In this document: positions 1 through 11,612 of the stretch, piece by piece | Numbering within the stretch: position 1 is the stretch's first letter | Layout: each line of letters starts with the position of its first letter | Assembly (NCBI GenBank): GCA_010405405.1 | Contig: MU004231.1 | Location: forward strand, 1,633,386 to 1,697,385 | DNA length: 64,000 nucleotides | Direction of reading: 5' to 3' | From: Microthyrium microscopicum | Taxonomy: Eukaryota > Ascomycota > Dothideomycetes > Microthyriales > Microthyriaceae | The notes under the pieces: model-generated | The model's database searches: none | Told to the model about the DNA's origin: nothing | What the model saw: only the letters and a program-made list of their open reading frames with translations | Program-made: the position numbers and the translations under genes

Positions 1-1232
1 CTGGGTTTTACGAATGCCGCGAGTAGACATTTCCAGATCTTCTAAAGGCCAAAAACAAGGTTATCACTTAGTAGCCTGCCCGCCTATGTAGTAATATCTG
101 ATACGACGATACCCGAATTGAGGTCATACAATGAAGCCGGACGTCCCATCTAAGTTCTAACCCTGTACGGTAGGGGAGGTACTAGCTGCAGATCAAGCCA
201 AAATCAAGCTTCCACAGCTTTCGTATCAGAGTTTAGGAAAGAGCTACTATACGGTACGCGCTCCGGAGGTACTGCCCCACAACATTAAATTCACATGCCT
301 CCCTTTCTACTTTTATGAATCTCAGGTTATAACTCCAAAAATGACCGCGGGAAATAATGATCCTTGAATTGCGTACAATGCAAGTGTTTCATTCTGGCGC
401 CTTACACATCTAGCAATTCCAGTGATGCTCAATTGAGTCGAAATTATAAAAGCACCGAGCAAGAAGACAAGAGGATTGGAGCAGACCAGATTCTCTCAAC
501 TACGGTATCTCTAGGGCGCAGTCACGACTCACTTACTTTAAACTCAAGTCATACCAGTACCTGTAACCTGAGAACTTAGAAGCCGGCGCCCAAGTACGGA
601 AGTAGTTAAAGTTAATATTTCGTTGCCTACAGGGGAGTCATTAACTGTCGTCTGATTACACGGGAAGAGACGGAAAGGATATCAATGCTGCAGTGTAGCT
701 GTAGTCTTTTCCTCAGTTGGTAGTTCTCACTCATTGTAGGGAGCATCGTCGCATAAACCGACACTAGAAATTTACTCCATGAAAGCCCTGAAGCCGAAGT
801 CTTCCTGTCATTTTGTTTGCCCACAATTCGAATACAGCACCTCTCCACACATTTGAAGCAAGCAGATTAACTGCTTAGGAGGCACTTATTTAGTACCTAG
901 GTAGGTACCTAAGTAGGTAGATAAATCATAAGTAGACGGTCACTTAGTGTAAATAGTCTAGTTGAAATTCTAATAAAGGCTATGTGCGGGATTTCCCACG
1001 CCCTGCAAGCTGCATTTGTGCGGTATTGTTACCTATTCTGGTTAGTTTGTACATTTCCAGCAAGTTTCGATACTTCCGTCTTCTGAGTTCAACGAAATGT
1101 TAACAAGAGTTCTTTGTTATTGAAGAGCATTTTGCATTTGCAGAGATACACGTTTTCTTCGACGGGGGGATTCCTCCACTCGGTCTTCATACTCTACTTC
1201 TTTTCTTCAAGTCTAACTGCTCCAGTAATACA
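1..1232. other. intergenic, no gene recognised
   Basis: No convincing coding sequence was found; the open frames here are short and have low-complexity or random-looking translations. The only visible structure is a short TAGGTACC/TAGGTAGG-rich repeat at about 891-920, of a kind common in ascomycete non-coding DNA. The last 150 bases are the likely promoter and 5' leader of the MATE gene. Confidence 0.6.
891..920. repeat. short TAGGTACCTA-type tandem/palindromic repeat
   Basis: The stretch is built from overlapping copies of ACCTAGGTAGG and TACCTAAGTAGG, which are near-palindromic four-base units (CTAG, GTAC, CCTA). Similar CCTAGG/TACCTA words recur near 6340-6440 and 11,990-12,060. No function is implied. 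Confidence 0.5.
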
Positions 1233-3211
1233 ATGTCGCACTCATCTATAGATCGTAAAAGAAAACCTATTACTGGCGAAGCCAATGTTGTAGTATCCGA
1301 AACCACACAACTACTCCCACCGCTTCTTTTTAACTCTGGTCTATCTCTCAGAAGCGAGCTTGTTGCATTACTCCAGGCCACGATTCCGGTAAACACAGTA
1401 TCTTCACTTTGCCTACTTAACGGAACAACTGATTTGTCTAGATATCACTTGGTTATCTCCTTCAGAACTCTTTGCAATTGGCAAGCATTATGATAATTGG
1501 GCGACTTGTATGTGATCATGCTCCGAAGCGAGACCTCACTAACACGAAATTAGGGCCCGTTGCAGTTGTCTATTGCAGCATCTGGGTACATGATCGCGAC
1601 TTGTACGGGGTGGCTTCTTGCCGTTGGCGGTACCACTGCTCTTGGTAGACAATTTACTTTCATTTTGTGCCTCACGTCAGTTTTACTAACAGAAGAGAAC
1701 AGATGCTCTTGGCTCCCGTTCTTTTACGAACAAGCCTGATAACCTTGGTCACATCGGTATTCTCTTGCAGAGATGCTTACTCGTGATCACCGTTCTATAT
1801 CTTCCAGTCGCATTGCTTTGGTGCTTTGTCGGCCCAATACTTACTCTTTGTGGCCAGTCCACCGAGTTGGCCTATGGCACACAAACCTTTATGCGCCACC
1901 TGGTGCCATTTGGTCCAGGCTACCTCTATTTTGAGACCTTGAAGAAGTTTTTGCAGTGCCAAAGTAAGTTGTGGCTCAGATGGGCAATGATATGACTGGC
2001 TCATGTAGTTGTGACAGATATACAAACCCCAGGAACTGCAATTCTGTTTGTGGTCGCGGTAATACATGTCCCATTATGCTGGTTCATCGTACATACTTTG
2101 GACTTTGGCCTGCTTGGCGGTGTTGTGGCTACAGGATCTATGTATTGGCTCGCTTGCTTTTTGATATTTGCATACATATGCTTTGTCGACGGTAGTCAAG
2201 CATGGATGAAACCCTCTCGCGAAGCTTTACGCGATATAGGATCATTCGCAAGATTAGTGGGCTGGGGCTTAGTTATGGTTGGCGCTGAATGGTAAGGTAC
2301 CCTTAATTGTGAAGAACCATGCTGATGATTATCCTCCAGGTGGGCATTTGAACTTATCGCCATTGCCGCAGGAGCTATGGGTAGCTTGCCCATGGCAGCA
2401 CAGTCCATTATGATGACTGTAGACTCAATATTTGCACTGATACCATTCGGGTACTGAATGATCTGAAATCTGATAATGTTTAAGCACTGACGGAGAGATA
2501 GGTTAGGGGTTGCCTCTACGAACCGCGTGGCCAATCTGATGGGACACAATCGAATCGAACAAGCTCGTCTTGCTGCTCGGGCAGCTTCTTGTCTTGCCAT
2601 TGCCAATGGATGTCTTACAATGACGGTTATTATGCTACTACGTAGACCAATTTCTCGTGTGTTTTCGGTAATGTAGGCCCCGATATTCAGCTAATGATTT
2701 TGTTCTGACACTCATTCAGGATAACAGCGAAGTAGTGGCATTAGCTGCTGCAGTTTTTCCTTGGGGGGCAGCATTCCAAGTGGTCGACAGTCTGCAAGCC
2801 GCAAACTCGGGATGCTTACGTGCTCTAGGCAGAGCAGATATTGGTGCCACAGTTAATATAGTTGCATACTATGGTTCGTTAAAACCTCTCGATCCATTGG
2901 TAGCCACTGGAAAGGTGTTCAAAACTAAGCGTGTCATCAATAGTCTTTGCAATTCCAGTTGGAATAATAACAGGATTCTACCTGGAACTTGGGCTTCATG
3001 GCCTATGGCTTGGGGTAAGTACCTGTACAAGGCACCGTTTTTACTCCGCGAAATCTGCTACTCATGACTCTATACTAAATTTTGATAGCTTGCTTCTGCA
3101 TTGGCTATCGTTGGAATAGGGGAGTTTCTTCTTGTCAATCTTGTCCCATGGGAGAAATTTGTTTACTTCGATAGAGTAGAAAACACACTTGAAGTTGAAA
3201 TTGTCGTCTGA
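1233..3211 (+). CDS. MATE-family multidrug/organic cation efflux transporter
   Basis: Predicted proton- or cation-coupled exporter of the multi-antimicrobial extrusion family, acting in the plasma or vacuolar membrane. Ten exons fit together in frame: 1233-1388, 1442-1507, 1554-1644, 1703-1963, 2018-2291, 2340-2450, 2502-2667, 2720-2873, 2944-3014 and 3089-3211, giving 490 aa, normal for fungal MATE proteins. Recognisable family segments are GYLLQNSLQLASIMIIGRLG (first helices), TGWLLAVGGTTALDALGSRS, GVASTNRVANLMG, and AANSGCLRALGRADIGATVN before the last helices. A charged cytosolic tail precedes helix 1. Every junction is GT-AG and each keeps the frame. The substrate cannot be told from sequence. 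The next gene, a permease 0.8 kb downstream on the same strand, has no obvious link to it. Confidence 0.88.
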
Positions 3212-3995
3212 ATAGGCATTTTCATGGATCTTATTTGTTTTTCCGCAGTTTGTTTGCTCACTCGTGGGATGTTTCGGGCATGATGCTGTAAAGAGAAAGT
3301 CATGTTTGAGTTATTCGGGCAGACGTGGCCTGGAGAAGTAAAAACTTCTAATATGATTATTTGTGTATTAACACTTTCTTTGCATATCAGTACGGTGTAT
3401 CGTAACTTGGAAGGTAAATTTTGGATGTAGTGATATTCATTCTTCTATCCTGGTGTGATGGATTTCCAATAACCGCAAAAGCCATGTGCAATTCGACTCC
3501 AGCATCCGATGAGCAGAACTCCCACAGGCTTCACCGTGTGTCAAAAACTACCCTAGAGAGCACAAGTTAAGTGAAGTCGTAAGGCTACGCTAAGCTCAAT
3601 TTGGTGCTATATCCATGCGGTGGATATACTGCCGAACTGGGAACGTCAATTGCACTACTCCCCTGATTATTACGCTTGCTGAGCTTCATTGTCAAAACTA
3701 GCGGGAATTTGACGGAGGTGCGAGTTGTAAGCCTGACAGGGACGATAACGCAAGACAATCAACCTATCAATCACGCTCAAAGTATCTTAGTTGTTATCAA
3801 ACCCAGTTGCATTGGATCACTTCCTGTTTCCCTGTGAGCGTTGCGTGGGCGATATAAACAATGTCATCTGCAGATCTGCAAATGTTTATAGTTCCGCTGA
3901 AGCTCGACTTGCCTTGTTGTCAAGTACATCCTTCTCTTTGATAACTTCAACGGTCTTGTAGTGTGGACAATTACCTGCCTCCAGCCGACCCTGAG
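3212..3995. other. intergenic / promoter of the amino-acid permease
   Basis: No coding sequence seen. Two HGATAR words (CGATAA at 3743-3748, TGATAA at 3939-3944) lie within 260 bases of the permease start. They would fit control by a GATA nitrogen regulator of the AreA/Nit2 type, but six-base words this short can occur by chance. Confidence 0.35.
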
Positions 3996-5846
3996 ATGAT
4001 CGAAGCAAGAGAAAAATATGGGCCGATCACCCTAGGTCTCTTTGCAATTGTATTGACTGGGTGAGTACCAAACATTGCATAACAGACTAAATTTATGACT
4101 GATGGGATATCTACTTAGTGTATGGGCATTCGCTTCGGGAACGCTTGGGATTGGCCTTTCTTCAGGCGGCTTTCCAGTCCTGATATATGGCTCTCTAGTG
4201 GTGGGATTCTGCACCTCTGTGATTGCATTATGCCTTGCTCAATACGGCTCAGCCCATCCCCATGAGGCTGGCTGTACCTTGATTGCAACCAAACTTGGTG
4301 GCCCTGAATGGGGACGGCTCTGTGTACGTTTTACTGCCTGCTATCTCATCAATCACATCTTTAACCTCGTACAGGGCTTTTATACTGGGGGCTTCCATAC
4401 TCTAGCTGTCATATGTACCCCTGCTGCCAACATACTTGTTGCTTGTCAGCTAGTCGCAACACTCGGAACGATCATGCATCCAGATTGGATTCCACATCGG
4501 TGGCAGATCTGGCTCATTTTCCAAGCCCTCAACATCTTCTACGTTGTAGCGATCAAATTTGGATTCAGATACATGAACTGGGTGACAAACATTGCTGGTG
4601 AGTCCTTTCTTGGACGAGCATGTCTCGGCGTTTGCTAACAGGTTCTTAGCCGCATTTCTTCTTATAACCTTTCTTGCCTTGTTGGGAGTACTTGGTAAAA
4701 GCTCTACAGGTGCAGCATCCAATGAGTAAGTCAAACCTCCTTGTATGCAAACTCATGACGAACTAACGTATTTGAGCTTCGTGTGGAAAAATGTTGTAAA
4801 TGAAACAGGCTGGTCCACGACAATTGGCGTATTGATTGGAATCAGCAACATTATGTACATCTATGGTCCGCCTCATTGGCTTTTGAATATGGCCGAAGAT
4901 GTGAAAAATCCCAGTCGTTCACTTCCAATTGCAATCAGCATCCAACAGGTCGGGAACATTTTTACGTTAGTGTTTTGGGCAACTGAAGATGTGTATTGAA
5001 GTACTAATGGACCAGTCTTTTTGCATTTTATGTTGCTGGAGGCTACGCCATCACCGACTGGAGCGCTCTCCTCACAACCACGTATCCGGCGCCTGCTGGA
5101 GCCTTGTTTGAACAAGCAACTAAATCGCAAGGAGGAGCATTTGCACTTTTGTTTTGCGTCGTTCTCCCAACCTTGATTGGGACCATGTCCTACATCAGTG
5201 CCAATCTTCGCCTTGTGCATGGATTTGCGGCAACTGGAGCCTGTGAGGATGGCCCCATTTCGTTGAAAGAAATATCGCTGACCATTGATTAGTGCCCTAT
5301 CAAGATTGGCTGTTAAGAATGGATCCTCAGGGAGAAGTTCCTACCAACTTGCTTTATCTGGTTGCAATTGTCAACTTTCTCCTAAGCTGCATTTATCTTG
5401 GAAGTTACGTTGGCTTCACAATCATCCTTTCATCGGCCAATCTCCTCTACGCTCTGGGATTCTTTCCCATTTTTTTGGCCTTCATTCTTACTAAAGGCCG
5501 CTATCTAGGCAGAAATGGGTGGTTCAAGATGCCAATCTGGCTGGGCATGTCTTGTGCTCTCTTCTCCGTCGTTTACCTGGTATTGACGGTCATCATTTAT
5601 TGTCTGCCGCCATTGTATCCTGTTACGATAGAGAACATGAACTGGTCTTGTGTTTTCGGCATCTTTGGCATGATTTTCCTGAGCGTCATTTGGAAAGCTT
5701 ATGCGAAAACCAGATATGTTGGCTACCCTGATCTACTAGAGGGAGCGGGAACTGAGCCCGAAAACCATCACGCTATAATTGAAGAAGATCTGAAGCACAG
5801 TGGTAACAAGGGTCCTGACGAAAGAGCTTGGGAAAAGACAAGCTAA
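3996..5846 (+). CDS. amino-acid/polyamine permease (APC superfamily)
   Basis: Predicted plasma-membrane importer of amino acids or amines, of the fungal GABA/choline permease group. Six exons (3996-4060, 4119-4597, 4650-4725, 4777-4965, 5016-5242, 5293-5846) sum to 529 aa in frame. Family hallmarks include LTGVWAFASGTLGIGLSSGG in the first helices, AHPHEAGCTLIATKLGGPEW, FVWKNVVNETGWSTTIGVL, then HWLLNMAEDVKNPSRSLPIA, a well-conserved cytoplasmic loop. About 12 hydrophobic segments are visible. The ATG used is the first in-frame one at the start of a short first exon; the N-terminal tail is shorter than in many relatives, so an upstream exon is possible. An agmatinase starts 770 bases downstream on the same strand, which suggests a shared role in amine use. 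Substrate specificity is inferred only. Confidence 0.88.
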
Positions 5847-6615
5847 GGTTAGATTTACTAGTCAATCTCAGTATGTGTTGCAGACATCTTGATCATTCGA
5901 TCAGGTCACCATCTATACCTCCCAACCTGGTTGCCGACATAAAAGTTTGATCTGTGTGTGAAATATAAATTCAAGATTATGCCTTGAGGTGCTGGAGGTG
6001 CCGTAGCTGCAGGGATAGTCTAAAAGAATTTGAAAATGTTTAAAAAACCCCATTTGGTGGCGGCAAATAACTCATTGATACCGGTATGAAGTCAGTGTCC
6101 AACGCACAACGCTTATGTTCGTATCGAAAAAGATGACAGGTACCTGAATAGTGTTTGAACTATCGCCTGAGCTTGAGATTATAACACGAACTTGCTCCAG
6201 CCATCCTTGACATCCAAACCATTGTGTTCACCACTCTTGGCGGTCCCGGTATAGGCATCCAGACAGTTAACGGAGGCAACTTGTGATTGAGGAAAGTGCT
6301 TTTAGTATCGTGTGGAGCACTAGAGGTTCTTTCTTTCGTCGCCAGTACCTAGTACGTATTTCCTATACTCCCCGTCGCCCGCTATGGTAGGTATCTTAGA
6401 GCAGTATGTACTAGGATGATTAGTGCGATACCTACCCCAAGCAAGAAGAATGAGTGTAAAAGGAGTGGGTGTAAGCTAGACCTATCTGGGTAATATATGC
6501 GCCGGGAGGAGGCAATTGGAGCGCTGCGGCTTGCCACTATTCCAGAGTCTACACTTCAATAATAGATGTGCTCATCAACTTCTAAAAGAATAGTGTTGCA
6601 ACATTTTATTCTGAG
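5847..6615. other. intergenic / agmatinase promoter
   Basis: No gene seen. A 22-bp word (CCCCGTCGCCCGCTATGGTAGG) at about 6374-6395 recurs in inverted orientation, with one mismatch, at about 11,872-11,893; see the separate repeat entry. Confidence 0.5.
6374..6395 (+). repeat. dispersed short repeat, copy 1
   Basis: CCCCGTCGCCCGCTATGGTAGG here matches the reverse complement of the sequence at about 11,872-11,893 except for one G/A difference. The two copies lie on either side of the agmatinase/HRI1/amine-oxidase block, in opposite orientation. Similarity fades quickly outside the core, so this may be the remnant of an old inverted-repeat element or a shared regulatory word. Confidence 0.45.
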
Positions 6616-7962
6616 ATGCGATATTATACCAACAATATGACTGCTTACGTTTTGTGCAAGAGCCCTTTGATCGCCATCTTGGTCTTCGCCATAGTCGCCT
6701 GTTGTTTTCAACAGCCTGTTGTGCTTCCGAAAAATCAAAATTTTATTGAGCGATCCATTTTCAGATTTCAGCCGGATATCTTTTCTATACTTTCACAACC
6801 AGAGCAGCATGCTTATGACGATTTCACGGAGGACATTCCATACGAGGGGATTGCTTATTTCGCGCATCTCAATGGCACCAATTGTTTCTCGCCGGCTAGC
6901 GATGGAGAGTTTGACATAGGCATTGTGGGTGCGCCTTTTGACCTTGGCGTAACTTATCGTCCAGGTGCAAGATTCGGACCTGCCGGAACTCGAATGGGTT
7001 CCAGAAGACTATCGCCATCAATGGCATACAGGTAGGCTGCGAGACCTCCAGTGCATTGGCTAAAGCTAAGTCGAGGCGTAGTATGGACCATATTGTGAAC
7101 AAAAGTTCGATCAATCCATTTAAGGACTGGGCTACAGTAGTTGATTGCGGCGACATCAAGAACACGCCTTTTGACAAGCTGCAAGCAATACATGAGTTAC
7201 AGAAAGGCTGGGAGGCAATCGCTAGCCGCAAAGTCAGAAACGCAAAAAAAGCTCAATCACCACGCATCATTAGCATTGGCGGTGACCATACCATAAGTCT
7301 GCCCGCAATCCGTGCTCTCCATGAAACATGGGGGCGGGTAAGTGTTCTACACTTTGATTCTCACCTCGATTCTTGGGACCCAAAACAGCTTGGAGGTGGA
7401 CATTCAAAGTACTCACAGATCTCGCACGGCTCGATGTTCCATTTATTGCACGAAGAGGGCCTCTTGGCTGATAAGAATATGCACCTTGGCTCGAGATCTA
7501 TGCTTTTCCAGAGTAATTTCGACCTCGACCACGACGCAGCCTGCGGTTTCTCCTATATCCGTGCAAGAGAGATTGACATTATCGGGGTGAAAGGAGTTGT
7601 CGACAAGATCGTGAAGACGGTCGGGGACAAGTTTGTTTATTTGAGCATAGATATCGATGTGTTAGACCCAGGTAAGTCTCAAACTTCACTCTCATTCTGA
7701 TAGAGAAGACTGTCGCTAATCGAAGACTCATCTAGCGTTCGCTCCTGCCACTGGCACCATCGAGCCTGGTGGATGGACTACTAGAGAGCTTTTGCGGATT
7801 TTGGATGGTCTGTCGAAAGCAGGGCTCAAAATAGTCGGCTCAGATGTGGTAGAGTTTACTCCTGTCTATGACAACAACGCAGAAACCACTGCCATTGCTG
7901 TCACGGAGATAATCTACGAGATTCTCCAGTGGATGATCAGAGTGCCGGTTTCTCGGGGCTAG
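6616..7962 (+). CDS. agmatinase / ureohydrolase-family enzyme with N-terminal signal-type segment
   Basis: Member of the arginase/agmatinase/formiminoglutamase family, expected to hydrolyse agmatine (or a related guanidino compound) to putrescine and urea with two Mn ions. Exons 6616-7031, 7106-7671 and 7736-7962 give 402 aa. Metal-ligand motifs are all present: ISIGGDHTISLP, VLHFDSHLDSWDP and LSIDIDVLDPAFAPATGT, followed by the substrate-loop words TIEPGGW and VEFTPVYDNNAETTA. The usual DAH of the second motif is DSH here. The first 35 residues contain a hydrophobic stretch (LIAILVFAIVACC), so the enzyme may be secreted or vacuolar, as in a clade of fungal agmatinases. An upstream permease and a downstream amine oxidase point to amine catabolism. 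Confidence 0.88.
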
Positions 7963-8115
7963 AGCCACAACACTTATCCCTAGAATGTCACTTCAAGATC
8001 TTAATATCGAAATCAAACCTTTATGGGGCAAAACATTTACGCCAGCGGCGATCGCCATAGACATGATGGCCTTGAAGACAACTTTAGAACCCGGCACGAT
8101 TAGAAACTACTTCTT

Positions 8116-8872
8116 TCAATTTGGCTTGACATGAACGAGAGCTCGAACAATATATAGATCACCGAAGACATTGACAAGTTCACCTTCAGTAGATGACCCC
8201 TCCCAAGCAAATTCTTCCTGGCCCAGGTTCCTCGCCAGAGTCTTTAGCTCTCCGAGCGCTGAATTGTGCCCCGTCTCCTGTTTAATGATCCATTTCATTT
8301 CCACGCCTTTCCATACCTCACGTCTTGCACAAAAGCCATACATGCCGCCTGGTCCTTTGGTCCCGGATCGCATGGCCTGAAATATACCTCCTGCTTTGCC
8401 AATGAATGTCCTTCCATCTTCACTCTGCAAAATCCAAGCATAAGGGAATTCTGTAGAGAACGGTATAGACAAGGCACGCCAAGCCTCCTCGAATTTGGTG
8501 ACGATACCAGTTTCAGGATGCGGTGCAGTGCCTGTCTCCAGGAAATCACCCACAGGATCTACTGGCAGGCTCCCAATGTCTGGCTCTGTGTAACCTTGAG
8601 AATCAATATCATGTGTCCATTGATACGTTACTATGTGATGGGTTAGTAGTGCATTCACAAATAAGATATTATCTCGAAAAATTACCGTGGCTCTCGCTGA
8701 TGTTCAATATTTTTTCTTCACCAGCAAAACCCCATTCCAGAGCGCCCGTGTCAAGTTTGATTCTGAGGTCTATAAACCAGCTACCGACGCTCATAACCAG
8801 AGTATCCGTAGTTTCTGAAGCAGGCTCTGGCAGCCAACGAAAGCTCCGACGTTGCGTGAGACGAACAGACAT
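8116..8872 (-). CDS. HRI1: HRI1-family protein
   Basis: Resembles the fungal HRI1 family (yeast Hri1 interacts with casein kinase Hrr25; the biochemical role is poorly known). Two exons, 8686-8872 and 8116-8630 on the minus strand, join to a 233-aa protein. The family pattern is clear: RRSFRWLPEPASETTDTLVM at the N-terminus, VGSWFIDLRI, ALEWGFAGE, then TYQWTHDIDSQG and AWILQSEDGRTFIGKAGG, ending in GDLYIVRALVHV. The fold is known to be a pair of lipocalin-like beta barrels. It is transcribed divergently from the copper amine oxidase, with 492 bases between the starts. It is probably a cytosolic housekeeping or regulatory protein that sits in the amine block by position only. Confidence 0.8.
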
Positions 8873-9364
8873 GACTGAAGAAGCGTGAGGTTGTTACACA
8901 CCCAGTGTACGGTAAACAGATATGATGGATGAATTGAAACGGTTTGAATTATCAGAGTTACCCATGATCTCATATGTTTTGCTTCTAGCCTTTTCATCGC
9001 ATTCCATATTCTAGATCGTGCGGCAATTTGCCTACTTGTGGCCTAGGCCTACTGACATCACCAGTAATTCACCACAAGCCAGGAACATAATTGTAGGCTC
9101 GTATCTGTGCGGTTAGGATCTCCCATAAGATTGAATAAATGAAAATTTGGTATTTTTATTCTGGTGGTAAATAGACCTGATCCGTATTAGCTTGGTCGAT
9201 GATATGGTTGTTGCTTGGTGACCATACTTACCTCTTATATCCAGGAAGTATTGTGTCCTTTGCGAGAAAGAAGTAAGAACTATTTTGCTTGAAATTGAAT
9301 TTGCGATTTACCCCGATCTTTTGTAAGGTTAATTAACCTAACTCGTATCACCTAGTCCCGCAGC
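8873..9364. promoter_or_regulatory. bidirectional promoter region, HRI1 / amine oxidase
   Basis: 492 bases separate two divergent start codons, with no coding sequence between. The region is moderately AT-rich towards the amine oxidase side. No specific factor site can be assigned. Confidence 0.4.
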
Positions 9365-11612
9365 ATGTCGAATCCAAAATTTCATCCGTTGGATGCGCTC
9401 AATGGCGTCGATATTTCCAGTGCATCTGCACTTGTCAAACAGAGATATGGCTCTGTGCCATTGAGATTCAAAGACGCGGAAGTTGTTGAGCCACCTAAAG
9501 CAGAACTCATTCCTTTCTTGGAAGCGGAGCGAAAAGGACTTGATGGATCCGCACTTCCAGCAGCACCACCACGCATTATCAGCTTGACATTTCATCCACA
9601 AGACACCAAAGTCTTTGCCGAAGCTATTGTTAATGTAGACTCTAAGGAGATTCTCTCAATCAAACAATTGGGCGATATTCAAGGGCCTATTGACATGGAT
9701 GAGTACAAGGATGTGGAAATGGCTTGTTTAAAGCACCCAACAGTTCTCGCAGAGGTAGAAAAGATGAAACTCCCAACCGGCACAAAGATCATTTGCGAAC
9801 CTTGGATTTACGGAACGGATGATGCGAACGAGAAAAGAAGGTTGGTCCAGTGTTACATGTAAGTCCTCATTGCTTCTGATCTCCCCTTTTGAGCCCTTCT
9901 TAATTCTACATTTGAAGGTACGTCGCGACCAGTGATCATCCGGAGTCCAACTTCTACTCTTTGCCTTGTACTTTTGCTCCAGTATTTGATCTCCAAAGTT
10001 TGGAATGCGTACGCATTGATCATCTCCCCACAGGCAAGGACCACTCAACTCAGGAAGTTCAGCCCTGGAAAGCGGTTGAGCCTGTAGAGTACGCAGAGGA
10101 TCTGATCAAAGAACCAATCAGAAGTGATCTCAAGCCCTTGATCGTTACGCAACCAAAAGGAGCCTCGTTCACCGTTGAGGGGGAACGAATCAAGTGGCAG
10201 AAGTGGGACTTTCGTTTGAGTTACAACTGGAGAGAGGGACCGGTTCTGAATAACATTCTTTACGACAACCGAAGTACATTCCACAGGATTTCTCTGTCAG
10301 AGATGACCGTCCCTTACGCAGATCCTCGTGCGCCCTACCACCGCAAGCAGGCATTTGATTTAGGAGATTTTGGGATTGGACTCACTGCCAACGAATTGAC
10401 GTTGGGGTGTGACTGTTTAGGTAGGAACGATTTTGTCTATTTCTCAAGCTTTTACTAACCCTGGATTCATAGGCCATATCAAATACTTGGATGCTTTCCG
10501 AGTCAACGCCCATGGAGAACCGGTCAAGATGCAGAACGTTATGTGCATACATGAGCAGGATGCGGGCATTGGCTGGAAGCACACCAACCATCGCAACGGA
10601 ATTGCCACTGTAGTACGAAATCGCCAATTGGTCATACAGACGATATGCACACTCGCCAACTACGAGTACATTGTTGCCTACATCTTTGACCAGGCTGGTA
10701 GTAAGTTCTAGTAGACTTACCATGTTCTATAAACTCATACTAACGCGCTCAAGGTATCCATATGGAGCTTCGTGCGACAGGAATACTCTCAACCACGCCC
10801 ATTGTGCCAGGACTGGATAATCCTTGGTCAACCACTGTTGCTCCTGGAGTCGCAGCGCCCTATCACCAACACATATTTTGCTTGAGAATTGACCCGGCCA
10901 TAGATGGGCGCCAGAACACGGTCGTCTACGAGGATTCTTTGCCTATGCCTGTTGACGATATGAATCCGTACAAAGTTGGCTACATGACCAAACAGACGCG
11001 AATCTCGCATTCTCAGGGGTTTAGCGATTCATTAGAGAGTGGGCGCGTTGTCAAGATCGAGAATCCCAACATCAGGAACACGATTTCGATGCATCCTGTT
11101 TCGTACAAGTTACACGCACATCGCAGTCAAATGCTCTTGATGCATCCAGACTCCATCAACACACAGAGAGCTGGCTTTGCAACAAAGCCGTTTTGGGTCA
11201 CCAAGTTCTCTGAGGGCGAATTGTACGCCGCCGGTCGATGGACCAATCAATCTCATGCTAGCACCGGCGTCGATGAATGGGTGAAGCGAAACGACTCTAC
11301 AGAGAACGAAGACATTGTTCTTTGGCACACTTTTGGATTGACCCATAACCCGAGGCCTGAAGATTTTCCCGTCATGGTAAGAACCCCTTCGTCTGCCATC
11401 TTCCTTACGGGCAATGAATTAAGCACATACTGACGTTTTAGCCTGCCGAGATCATCACAGTGTCCTTGAAGCCAAGCAGCTTCTTCAATCTGAATCCAGC
11501 AAACGACGTGGCTAGGAGCAGCCAACAACAGAATAAAAGTGTGCTTCATGAAGACAGGTCGGTTATAGTGGTGAACGGCAATGGAAGAGCAAACGCCGAA
11601 TGCTGTTCATAG
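9365..11612 (+). CDS. copper amine oxidase (primary-amine oxidase)
   Basis: Oxidises primary amines to aldehydes with release of ammonia and hydrogen peroxide, using copper and a topaquinone made from its own tyrosine; fungal members are often peroxisomal. Five exons (9365-9858, 9918-10420, 10473-10700, 10754-11376, 11442-11612) give 672 aa, the usual length. Visible landmarks are the catalytic-base region YADPRAPYHRKQAFDLGDFG, the topaquinone motif ANYEY (N-Y-E-Y), the copper histidines in APYHQHIFCLRID, and the C-terminal DIVLWHTFGLTHNPRPEDFP with the third copper histidine. N-terminal HPLDAL and the beta-rich N2/N3 domains are also present. No typical C-terminal SKL peroxisome signal is seen. 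An agmatinase and an amine permease lie just upstream, so putrescine or related diamines are plausible substrates; that is inference. Confidence 0.92.

Noticed and set aside
2196-2606. 136-aa minus-strand frame
   Set aside because: Shadow of the MATE exons on the opposite strand.
3743-3944. GATA (AreA-type) sites as a firm regulatory call
   Set aside because: Six-base words are expected by chance at this density; kept only as a remark.
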